Part shown: positions 8,257 through 16,794 of the stretch, piece after piece
Layout of the letters: every line of letters begins with the position of its first letter
Position numbering within the stretch: position 1 is the first letter of the stretch
Assembly: GCF_021412565.1 (NCBI RefSeq)
Contig: NZ_JAKCLJ010000009.1
Span: forward strand, 1-64,000
DNA: 64,000 nt
From: Shewanella sp. AS1
Lineage (GTDB): Bacteria; Pseudomonadota; Gammaproteobacteria; Enterobacterales; Shewanellaceae
Reading direction: 5' to 3'
Program-made: the position numbers and the translations under genes
Notes under the pieces: generated by a model
The model's database searches: none
Told to the model about the DNA's origin: nothing
The model's input: the letters and a program-made list of their open reading frames with translations, nothing else

Positions 8257-9957
8257 TTAGTGCTGTGTTGATGATGCTGAATTAAGTGGATGAGATAGAT
8301 CACTACTCGAATTACCTTTGAAATAATCGCTGTAGGGAAAAAGTCGCTGACCCTCATCATAGAATTTTCTAGATAGTTCTTTCTTTCCAAGCTGTCCGCA
8401 GGCTGTTGATAGATCTTTGTATAGCCTTGCTTTAGGCCAATAGCTCACTATTTTTTTTGTAGATTCTAAAAAATATAGTAATGATTCTGGATCATTTTGT
8501 TTGGTTAGTAGAGGGGATAAAAACCATGAGTATTCGATACTTTCTGGGATAGGAATAGGATTTATTATCTCTTGTAGATAGCTGTATTGGCTGTATTTAG
8601 TCTCTACGAATTTACTGAGACGACTATGGGTATGTAATCCACTTAACATAAAAACTATAGTTAACAGAGGGATTAATAGTGAGCTGAATTTGAAGTTCAG
8701 ATACCTAGGCATAGTAGTTATTTTTTCATTAAAAACTGATTTTTCAATTAGATAAATTGTAAAAATGAAAGTGATATATACGATGGCAGAATGGTAAAAA
8801 GGAAGCTCTGTCATTGAGTGGAACAGTGAAGGAAATAAGATGGCTAAAAAGAATGCTCCGCTAGCCCAACAATTTGAAAAATAGCGATATATGCTAAATA
8901 TGGTTATGGCGACAATTGCCAGAATAGGGAGAATTCCTCCCTCCACACCCCATAATAAAAGCTCGTTGTGAGGATGAATTGCATTATTGGCAAATTGTGC
9001 TGCACTAAAATCATTGCTTGTTATATAGCCTGCTTGTTCCTGATAAAAGCTATGGCTAAAACTGCCATAACCGGTACCAGTAAGAAGATTCTTACTGATA
9101 ATGATCAAGGAGATCAGGTACAAGGTAGGCCTGACGATTGTTGCAATTTCTCTTGGGGAGTATTGCTCATTGAAGAGATTCAACAAAAATGGAATCAATA
9201 ATCCAACCAGAATGGATAAATACCAGCGGCGAAGAATTCTTTTATCTGCACTGCGAAACAGTAAAGGCGCCGTACCGAGTAAGACAACGAATAGGGCAAT
9301 AGTCGCGGTTTTGGAGCTATTTAATATCACTAGCCAGGCTGCGAGTGTTGAAGCAAGGTAAATGATTGTTTGTTGCTTCTTATCTAGATCTTTCATAAAA
9401 GCTAATAGATAGGCAGTAAGTGCAATCCCCATCACGAAAAATGTCGCTGCAACATTGGGCTGTCTAAACACTCCAAATGGTCTCATCGTCTTAGCATCAA
9501 ATGCCAGCAAACTTCCCATCGTGTGAACATAGTGCTGAAGTAGCCCGAGTGAGCCCTCCAAGATTACTCCTATCAGTATCCAGAATGTCAGCTTTTGTAA
9601 GGTTTTGATTGAAAGTTTTATTTGATAAAGGCTAAAGAGAAAAACGAGTCCAGCCACTAAGCCCATGAGCCTTTGATAGCTATTATGTATTAGCTCATTT
9701 TTGCCAAATAAAATGGGTATAAAAAGTGTGAGGGTGAAGAGGCAAACTGAGATCAATAGTGGCGAGTAAACTAATGTGTTTTTATTGGTGCTGTTCCATA
9801 AACCTAAGCCAATCAATATAGAAACAAATGACCAAACGACCAAATTAAAGGGAAGTTCGAGACCCACACCCCCAAAGTTATGTTGAAAATAATGCATGCC
9901 AACTGCAAACATAAGAGCGAAAACGATATAGAAGTAACGTTGTGATGCAGTTGCCAT
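8257..9957 (-). CDS. PglL/Wzy-type O-oligosaccharyltransferase, probable pilin glycosylase
   Basis: A 566-residue polytopic inner membrane protein with about a dozen hydrophobic spans and a soluble C-terminal tail after about residue 440. Two hallmarks of the PglL/O-antigen ligase family are visible: FRQPNVAATFF near residue 160, and IHPHNELLLWGVEGG near 322-335 in the large periplasmic loop. Such enzymes transfer lipid-linked glycans to Ser/Thr of pilins or to lipid A. The gene lies upstream of pilA on the same strand, as tfpO/pglL genes often do, so a pilin substrate is likely but inferred. A Shine-Dalgarno AAGGAT precedes the ATG. It is clearly more AT-rich than nadC and pilB, a sign of exchange. 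A Wzy polymerase or WaaL ligase cannot be excluded. Confidence 0.8.
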   Translation of the reverse strand: MATASQRYFYIVFALMFAVGMHYFQHNFGGVGLELPFNLVVWSFVSILIGLGLWNSTNKNTLVYSPLLISVCLFTLTLFIPILFGKNELIHNSYQRLMGLVAGLVFLFSLYQIKLSIKTLQKLTFWILIGVILEGSLGLLQHYVHTMGSLLAFDAKTMRPFGVFRQPNVAATFFVMGIALTAYLLAFMKDLDKKQQTIIYLASTLAAWLVILNSSKTATIALFVVLLGTAPLLFRSADKRILRRWYLSILVGLLIPFLLNLFNEQYSPREIATIVRPTLYLISLIIISKNLLTGTGYGSFSHSFYQEQAGYITSNDFSAAQFANNAIHPHNELLLWGVEGGILPILAIVAITIFSIYRYFSNCWASGAFFLAILFPSLFHSMTELPFYHSAIVYITFIFTIYLIEKSVFNEKITTMPRYLNFKFSSLLIPLLTIVFMLSGLHTHSRLSKFVETKYSQYSYLQEIINPIPIPESIEYSWFLSPLLTKQNDPESLLYFLESTKKIVSYWPKARLYKDLSTACGQLGKKELSRKFYDEGQRLFPYSDYFKGNSSSDLSHPLNSASSTQH

Positions 9958-10006
9958 GCAAAATCCTTTTTATTGTTGTTTTATGATGTGACGTGTTAGT
10001 AAAACA

Positions 10007-10924
<918 letters not shown>

Positions 10925-11090
10925 TTATATGGCTATGCCTACTTTTGCAGGGCTTTAACTGCAGGAGGATTATGAGTAAATGATTTACCCATAAGATTTA
11001 GCCCATTAGCCTGCTGTGAGCCTGAAATTTGTTTGGCTTGATCATAGCAAACCTAAGGTTTAAAAAGCAGGATAAATTGATCTTATTTGA

Positions 11091-11213
11091 GCTACGGGCT
11101 ACGGGCTACGGGCTACGGGCTACGAGCTATGAGCTATGGGCTTCGAGCTACGGGCTACGGGCTACGGGTTTCGAGCTACGAGCTGCGAGCGGCTCGCGAC
11201 TCGTAGCTCGCAA
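11091..11213. repeat. Heptamer tandem array D1 (14 units, inverted tail)
   Basis: Fourteen 7-bp units in one register (11091-11188): four GCTACGG, then GCTACGA, GCTATGA, GCTATGG, GCTTCGA, three GCTACGG, GTTTCGA, GCTACGA and GCTGCGA. A reverse-complement stretch (CTCGTAGCTCGCA, about 11200-11212) follows and can pair with the last units. It lies between divergent nadC and ampD and is the only array of its type not behind a stop codon. The rest of the 408-bp nadC-ampD gap shows no gene. Confidence 0.93.
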
Positions 11214-11311
11214 CTTCTTTGCTTTTTGCTCGCAGCTAGATTTTATAAAAGCAGCTTGTTTCGATGGCGCTGTGGGTTTAAGATTTTTTTAATTTGTTTT
11301 TATTAACTTAT

Positions 11312-11875
11312 ATGGTCTCTGTGGTGAGTAAAATCGGTTTTTCTCAAGGTTGGATTGGGGCGGCGCGAAGGTGCGAGTCGCCCCATTTTAATCGGCGGCC
11401 TGACAATGAAGTCAGTCTGCTGGTGATCCACAATATCAGCTTGCCTGCGGGCTGTTTTGGCCTGCCTTATATAGACCAGCTGTTTCAGGGCTGTCTGGAT
11501 AGGGACGCTGATGCCAGTTTTTGTGAACTTGATGGCTTGAGGGTATCGGCCCACTTTCTTATTCGCCGTGACGGTGAGCTGGTGCAGTATGTCAGTTGTG
11601 ATGACAGAGCCTGGCATGCTGGGGTATCGAGTTACCGGGGGCGGGAAGGTTGCAACGATTTTGCCATCGGCATCGAGCTGGAAGGCACGGATGATACGCC
11701 CTATAGCGATGCACAATATCAGCAGCTGGTGCAATTAACTTTGGCCTTGTTTGATGCTTATCCTATGCTCAATGTTGATGCTATCGTAGGTCACTGTGAT
11801 ATTGCGCCGGGGCGAAAAACCGATCCCGGTGAGAGTTTCGATTGGACAAGATATAAGAAAGGGCTTGAGGGCTGA
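11312..11875 (+). CDS. ampD: 1,6-anhydro-N-acetylmuramyl-L-alanine amidase AmpD
   Basis: Cytoplasmic zinc amidase of peptidoglycan recycling; removes the stem peptide from 1,6-anhydro-MurNAc peptides and so controls AmpR-type beta-lactamase induction. The product matches E. coli AmpD throughout: LVIHNISLPAGCFG with zinc His, the AHFLIRRDGELVQYV core, RAWHAGVSSYRGREGCNDFAIGIE, and VGHCDIAPGRKTDPGE with the other zinc ligands. I chose ATG 11312 (187 residues). A TTG at 11294 and GTGs at 11321/11324 are alternatives, and no Shine-Dalgarno is seen before any of them. Array D2 begins directly at the stop codon. Confidence 0.93.
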   Translation: MVSVVSKIGFSQGWIGAARRCESPHFNRRPDNEVSLLVIHNISLPAGCFGLPYIDQLFQGCLDRDADASFCELDGLRVSAHFLIRRDGELVQYVSCDDRAWHAGVSSYRGREGCNDFAIGIELEGTDDTPYSDAQYQQLVQLTLALFDAYPMLNVDAIVGHCDIAPGRKTDPGESFDWTRYKKGLEG

Positions 11876-12093
11876 GCTACGGGCTACGAGCTACGGGCGA
11901 CGGGCTAAGAGCTAAGAGCGACGAGCTAAGAGCTAAGAGCTAAGAGCGACGGGCTAAGAGCTGAGAGCTGAGGGCTACGAGCAACGGGCTACGGGCTACG
12001 GGCTACGAGCTACGAGCTAAGAGCTAAGAGCGACGGACTTCGAGCTGCTCGCGACTCGTAGCTCGAAGCTCGCAGCTAGATACTCGCAGCTGC
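11876..12093. repeat. Heptamer tandem array D2 (23 units in register, inverted tail)
   Basis: Starting at the base after the ampD TGA, 23 consecutive units (11876-12036) follow the pattern GC-N-N-N-G-R without any indel: GCTACGG, GCTACGA, GCGACGG, GCTAAGA, GCTGAGA and similar. Mutations inside units are common while the 7-bp step is kept, the mark of an old array. A hairpin of inverted units follows (CTTCGAGCT at about 12038 pairing with AGCTCGAAG near 12060). The array fills almost the whole ampD-ampE gap. Confidence 0.93.
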
Positions 12094-12124
12094 TTTTAAA
12101 AAAGAGATAAAGGAAGAGATATCG

Positions 12125-12976
12125 ATGGCACTGTTTTCCTTGTTAGTGGCGATCTTGATTGAAAGGTTAAAGTTGCTGCCCCAGGCATGGCAGTTAGAAA
12201 CCTTGCTGAGTCTGTATGTGAAGACCTTTTTTGGTCGTGAGCCACTGCATCAGTCGGCCATGATGGCGGTTGCTCTGTTACTGCCGACATTGGCGGTGCA
12301 GGTGCTGGCCTGGTTTGTCGCTGGGCTGTTTTGGGGCGTTTTGAGTCTGGCGCTCTGGACCGCGGTTGCGATCCTCTGTTTTAGTCATCTCAAGCAGAGA
12401 GAGATTTTTAAGCAGTATATTCAGGCGGCCTGTCGCGGCGATGTGAGCGGGAGTTTTCATTATGCCGAGCAGCTGGACCCATACAGTTCGCTGGAGGCTG
12501 TTTCCGAGGTGGATCTAGGGGCGAAAGTGGGCCAGACGGTGGCCTGGCTTAACTACCGTTTCTATGGCGCGGTGGCCCTGTATCTCATCTTCTTAGGCCC
12601 AGCTGGCGCTGTGTTCTACTGTACTGTGCGCTATTTTTCCGATGATGCGAAAGTGAAAGGGCTGGAGCTGCCCTTGGTGGAGCCTTTGCTGACCTTGCTC
12701 GATTGGTTGCCTAGTCGCTTAATTGCCTGTGGTTATGTGCTTAGCGGCCATTTTACCTCGGCGTTAAACCAATGGAGTCAGCGGGCGTTTAACTGGCGTG
12801 TCTCGGCTAGGGAGATTATCACTGAGGTGGCGCTGGAGGCTGAGACCCTTGAAGTGGATTCCGATGCGCCCATCTGTGTGCAATCGACCATCTCTTTGCT
12901 GCGCCTCAGTAAGCGTAACTTTATTCTGCTTGTGATAGGCCTGTCGCTGTTGACCATATTTGGGGTGGTGCCTTAG
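12125..12976 (+). CDS. ampE: Regulatory signalling modulator protein AmpE
   Basis: Inner membrane protein encoded next to ampD in many gammaproteobacteria; in E. coli it was proposed as a sensor in beta-lactamase induction, and its biochemical role is not settled. The 283 residues begin MALFSLLVAILIERLKLLPQ, the family N-terminus, and contain about four membrane spans (near 55-75, 80-95, 145-165 and at the extreme C-terminus). The segment FNWRVSAREIITEVALEA is conserved. Shine-Dalgarno AAGGAAGAG lies upstream. Separated from ampD by array D2; array E follows its stop codon. Confidence 0.93.
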   Translation: MALFSLLVAILIERLKLLPQAWQLETLLSLYVKTFFGREPLHQSAMMAVALLLPTLAVQVLAWFVAGLFWGVLSLALWTAVAILCFSHLKQREIFKQYIQAACRGDVSGSFHYAEQLDPYSSLEAVSEVDLGAKVGQTVAWLNYRFYGAVALYLIFLGPAGAVFYCTVRYFSDDAKVKGLELPLVEPLLTLLDWLPSRLIACGYVLSGHFTSALNQWSQRAFNWRVSAREIITEVALEAETLEVDSDAPICVQSTISLLRLSKRNFILLVIGLSLLTIFGVVP

Positions 12977-13091
12977 CGGGCTAGGAGCTACGGGCTGCGA
13001 GCTACGGGTTGCGAGCTTCGAGCTTCGAGCTAAGGGCGGCGAGGAGCGGGGAGCGGGGAGCGAGGAATTTAGATTCTAGATTCTAGATTCT
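12977..13091. repeat. Heptamer tandem array E with three successive unit types
   Basis: From 12980 to 13091 sixteen 7-bp units follow one another with no break in register. Nine are of GCTACGG type (GCTAGGA, GCTACGG, GCTGCGA, GTTGCGA, GCTTCGA, GCTAAGG, GCGGCGA), three are GGAGCGG or GGAGCGA, one is GGAATTT, and three are AGATTCT. The array begins at the ampE stop: phased from the TAG at 12974 the first heptamers are TAGCGGG, CTAGGAG and CTACGGG. It ends about 165 bp before the PdhR operator. Confidence 0.92.
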
Positions 13092-13256
13092 ATGTAAGAG
13101 GAGCGAATTTGCTCAGTTGCGGATCTTGGCCTATCTTAAATGGTCGAATCTCTTTCTATCAAAGTGTTAGCTATGCTCACAAATCGAGTGATTGCTTGAT
13201 GTGGATCACAAGCTGGACATATCAAATGTGATTTGATAAAGTGCGCTCAGTCAATT

Positions 13257-13275
13257 AAATTGGTAAGACCAATTT
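13257..13275. promoter_or_regulatory. PdhR operator
   Basis: A perfect dyad AAATTGGT-AAG-ACCAATTT lies 21 bp before the pdhR start. It fits the known PdhR box ATTGGT-N3-ACCAAT. This indicates that PdhR represses its own operon and that pyruvate relieves the repression. Confidence 0.9.
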
Positions 13276-13296
13276 ACAATAGGAGCTGAGAGCCAT

Positions 13297-14049
13297 ATGG
13301 CTTATAGCAAAATTAACCAGCCAAAAATTTCTGACGTGATTATGAATCAGTTAGAGCAGATGATCTTAGAAGGTAGTCTGCAACCTGGTCAAAAATTACC
13401 GCCAGAACGCGAATTGGCTCTGCAGTTTGAAGTTTCGCGACCCTCCCTTCGTGAAGCGATTCAAAAGTTAGAAGCAAAAGGCCTGTTGCTACGCCGTCAG
13501 GGCGGTGGCACCTATGTCAAAGAACAACTTTGGCAGAGTCTGGCCGATCCCATAGTCGAGTTGATGCACAGCGATTCCGAGAGTCAATACGATCTGCTCG
13601 AGTTTCGTCATGCCACCGAAGGCATGATGGCCTATTTTGCGGCGCTGCGGGGAACCGATGCGGACATGCAAAATATCCAGCAAAAAATCCAGGAAGTAGA
13701 AGCCGCGAAAGATATTGAGGCACAGGCGGAGGCGATTGTTCGTTTCTATCGCGCCGTTGCCGAGGCATCACACAATGTGGCCATGCTGCATCTGGTACTC
13801 AGTTTATCTCCCGTGCTGCATAAGAATGTGGCACAAAACCTGGAACTGCTCAGCCGCCGCGCCGAAGCATCCAAGATGGCAAATGATCATAGGCGGGACC
13901 TGCTCGCTGCGATTGTCCGCCGCGATCCTGAAGCAGCAAGAGAAGCCTCGAATGAACACTTAAGTTACATCGAGGAAGTGATGTTGTCTGTGCGGGAAGA
14001 AGATAGCCGGTTGCAGCGTAGTCTGCGCCGTTTGAAGAGTGGCGCTTAA
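13297..14049 (+). CDS. pdhR: Pyruvate dehydrogenase complex repressor PdhR
   Basis: GntR/FadR-family repressor that senses pyruvate. The winged helix-turn-helix lies at residues 1-75, with the GntR signature LPPERELALQFEVSRPSLREA and the wing RRQGGGTYV. The C-terminal all-helical FCD ligand domain covers about 90-235, with EFRHATEGMMAYFAALRGT typical of PdhR. At 250 residues the length is normal. AGGAG at 13281-13285 serves as ribosome binding site. It precedes aceE on the same strand, and its operator lies in its own promoter region. Confidence 0.96.
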   Translation: MAYSKINQPKISDVIMNQLEQMILEGSLQPGQKLPPERELALQFEVSRPSLREAIQKLEAKGLLLRRQGGGTYVKEQLWQSLADPIVELMHSDSESQYDLLEFRHATEGMMAYFAALRGTDADMQNIQQKIQEVEAAKDIEAQAEAIVRFYRAVAEASHNVAMLHLVLSLSPVLHKNVAQNLELLSRRAEASKMANDHRRDLLAAIVRRDPEAAREASNEHLSYIEEVMLSVREEDSRLQRSLRRLKSGA

Positions 14050-14116
14050 CCCGTAGGTTAAGTCGTCACCTTTTTAATTAATTCATACATTAATGTATAT
14101 AGAGAAGGACTGCGAT

Positions 14117-16783
14117 ATGTCTGAACATATGCTACAAGACTTAGATCCATTAGAGACCCAGGAGTGGTTAGATTCACTGCAAGCCGTGTTGGAACAGGAA
14201 GGTTCCGAGCGTGCTCATTACCTGCTAGAGAAGCTGATCGACAAGGCGCGTCGTAACGGAACTCATCTGCCTTACACGGCGACGACTGCCTATTTAAACA
14301 CAATTCCTGCAGGTCAAGAGCCTCACATGCCTGGGAATCAGGAGATGGAGCGTCGTATTCGCGCCATCGTCCGTTGGAACGCGCTTGCTATGGTGCTGCG
14401 TGGTTCGAAAAAAGATCTTGAGCTTGGTGGTCATATCTCCAGTTTCGCCTCTAGCGCGACCATCTATGACGTCTGTTTTAACCATTTCTTCCGTGGCCCG
14501 AACGAGAAAGATGGCGGCGATTTGGTTTATTTCCAAGGCCATATCGCTCCAGGTATCTACTCTCGTGCCTTCCTCGAAGGTCGTATCAGCGAAGAGCAGA
14601 TGAATAACTTCCGTCAGGAAGTGGATGGTAAGGGTCTGTCATCTTATCCGCACCCTAAATTGATGCCTGACTTCTGGCAGTTCCCCACTGTTTCTATGGG
14701 TCTGGGCCCGATTCAAGCTATCTATCAGGCACGCTTCCTTAAATACCTGACCGACCGTGGTCTGAAAGATTGTTCTGAGCAAACTGTTTACTGCTTCCTG
14801 GGCGATGGTGAAGTGGATGAGCCAGAAGCCTTAGGTGCTATCGGTCTGGCGGCTCGTGAAGAGTTAGACAACCTAGTTTTTATCGTTAACTGTAACCTGC
14901 AGCGTCTCGATGGCCCTGTGCGCGGAAACGGCAAGATTATTCAAGAGCTTGAAGGCGAATTCCGTGGTTCTGGCTGGGAAGTGGTTAAGGTTATCTGGGG
15001 TCGTTACTGGGATCCACTATTGGCCCGTGACACCAGCGGTAAACTGCTGCAGCTGATGGAAGAGACAGTTGATGGTGAATACCAGAACTGTAAGGCCAAA
15101 GGTGGCGCCTATACCCGTGAGCATTTCTTCGGTAAGTATCCAGAAACCGCCGAGATGGTGGCCAATATGTCAGATGACGATATCTGGCGCTTAAACCGTG
15201 GTGGTCACGATCCGGTGAAGATGTATGCTGCACTGGAACACGCGAAAAATACCAAGGGTCGCCCAACGGTTATTCTGGCCAAAACCGTTAAAGGTTATGG
15301 TCTGGGTGATGCCGGTGAAGGTAAGAATATCGCGCACAACGTGAAGAAGATGGATATCGAAGCGATCCGCTACTTCCGCGACCGTTTCAACATCCCTATC
15401 CCTGATGATAAGTTAGACGAAATTCCTTTCTATCACCCAGGTCCAGATTCCGAAGAGGTGAAATACCTCAAAGAACGCCGTGCGGCGCTGCATGGCCCAA
15501 TGCCTGCACGTCTTGAGAAGTTCTCAGAAGATCTTGAAGTGCCTTCACTGAAGATTTTCGATGGCGTATTAAAAGGCTCAAATGGTCGTGAGATCTCAAG
15601 CACTATGGCCTTTGTGCGTATTCTTACCGCACTGTTGAAAGACAAGAAGATTGGCAAGAATATTGTGCCAATTATTCCTGACGAAGCCCGTACCTTCGGT
15701 ATGGAAGGTCTGTTCCGCCAGGTGGGTATTTATGCTCACGAAGGGCAGAAGTATGTGCCGCAGGATTCTGATCAGGTGGCTTACTACCGCGAAGACAAGT
15801 CGGGTCAGGTCCTGCAAGAGGGTATCAACGAGCTGGGCGCTATGTCATCTTGGGTGTCGGCGGCGACCAGTTACTCGGTTAACGACATGCCTATGATCCC
15901 CTTCTATATCTACTATTCTATGTTTGGTTTCCAACGTATTGGCGATATGGCATGGGCGGCTGGTGATATGCGTGCCCGTGGTTTCATGGTGGGCGGCACG
16001 TCTGGGCGTACAACCTTGAACGGCGAAGGCTTGCAGCATCAGGATGGTCACAGCCATATTCTGGCCAACACAATTCCTAACTGTATCTCTTACGACCCAA
16101 CCTATGGTTACGAGATTGCGGTGATTGTTCAGGATGGTATCCGACGCATGTATGGCGATGATCAGGAAGATATCTTCTACTACCTGACCACAATGAACGA
16201 AAACTATGTTCAGCCAGAAATGCCAGAAGGCGTTGAAGAGGGCATAGTTAAGGGTATCTATAAGCTTGAATCGGTTAGCGGCAGCGGTAAGGGTAAGGTT
16301 CAGCTGATGGGCTGTGGCACTATTCTTGAGCAGGTGCGTAAAGCGGCGCAGGCCTTAGCTAAAGACTTTGGTATTTCATCAGATGTGTTCAGTGTCACCA
16401 GCTTTAACGAACTGACCCGTGATGGTCAGGCGGTTGAGCGTTACAACATGCTGCACCCAACCGAGACACCTAAGCAGGCGTATGTGAGCCAAGTGATCGC
16501 AACCGATTCGCCTGCGATTGTGGCGACCGATTACATGAAGCTCTACGGTGAGCAGCTACGTGCTTATATCCCAACGGATTATAAAGTGCTGGGTACAGAC
16601 GGTTTTGGCCGCAGTGACAGCCGCGCCAACCTGCGTCATCACTTCGAAGTGGATGCCAAGTTCATCGTGATTGCATCACTTAAAGCCCTAGTGGATCGTA
16701 ACGAGTTGCCGGTCGATGTCTTGACTAAGGCGATTAGCGAGTACGGTATCGATACTGACAAGATCAATCCACAGTACGCATAA
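14117..16783 (+). CDS. aceE: Pyruvate dehydrogenase E1 component AceE
   Basis: Homodimeric thiamine diphosphate enzyme that decarboxylates pyruvate and acetylates the lipoyl groups of AceF. The start at 14117 (MSEHMLQDLDPLETQEWLDSL, 888 residues) aligns with E. coli AceE and has Shine-Dalgarno AAGGA 7 nt upstream; an in-frame ATG at 14093 would add eight residues and is unlikely. The ThDP-binding motif runs from GDGEVDEPE to NCNLQRLDGP near residues 222-260. The transketolase-like pyrimidine domain follows (GRTTLNGEGLQHQDGHSH near 635). It is 11 bp from aceF. Confidence 0.98.
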   Translation: MSEHMLQDLDPLETQEWLDSLQAVLEQEGSERAHYLLEKLIDKARRNGTHLPYTATTAYLNTIPAGQEPHMPGNQEMERRIRAIVRWNALAMVLRGSKKDLELGGHISSFASSATIYDVCFNHFFRGPNEKDGGDLVYFQGHIAPGIYSRAFLEGRISEEQMNNFRQEVDGKGLSSYPHPKLMPDFWQFPTVSMGLGPIQAIYQARFLKYLTDRGLKDCSEQTVYCFLGDGEVDEPEALGAIGLAAREELDNLVFIVNCNLQRLDGPVRGNGKIIQELEGEFRGSGWEVVKVIWGRYWDPLLARDTSGKLLQLMEETVDGEYQNCKAKGGAYTREHFFGKYPETAEMVANMSDDDIWRLNRGGHDPVKMYAALEHAKNTKGRPTVILAKTVKGYGLGDAGEGKNIAHNVKKMDIEAIRYFRDRFNIPIPDDKLDEIPFYHPGPDSEEVKYLKERRAALHGPMPARLEKFSEDLEVPSLKIFDGVLKGSNGREISSTMAFVRILTALLKDKKIGKNIVPIIPDEARTFGMEGLFRQVGIYAHEGQKYVPQDSDQVAYYREDKSGQVLQEGINELGAMSSWVSAATSYSVNDMPMIPFYIYYSMFGFQRIGDMAWAAGDMRARGFMVGGTSGRTTLNGEGLQHQDGHSHILANTIPNCISYDPTYGYEIAVIVQDGIRRMYGDDQEDIFYYLTTMNENYVQPEMPEGVEEGIVKGIYKLESVSGSGKGKVQLMGCGTILEQVRKAAQALAKDFGISSDVFSVTSFNELTRDGQAVERYNMLHPTETPKQAYVSQVIATDSPAIVATDYMKLYGEQLRAYIPTDYKVLGTDGFGRSDSRANLRHHFEVDAKFIVIASLKALVDRNELPVDVLTKAISEYGIDTDKINPQYA

Positions 16784-16794
16784 GGGGATAAAAG

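Noticed and set aside
11029..11292. 87-residue plus-strand reading frame with ATGYGL repeats
   Set aside because: Translation of array D1. No ribosome binding site, low-complexity product, and overlap with a non-coding repeat.
13200..13256. CRP site before pdhR (TGTGGATCACA)
   Set aside because: The half-sites are not at the N6 spacing needed for CRP.
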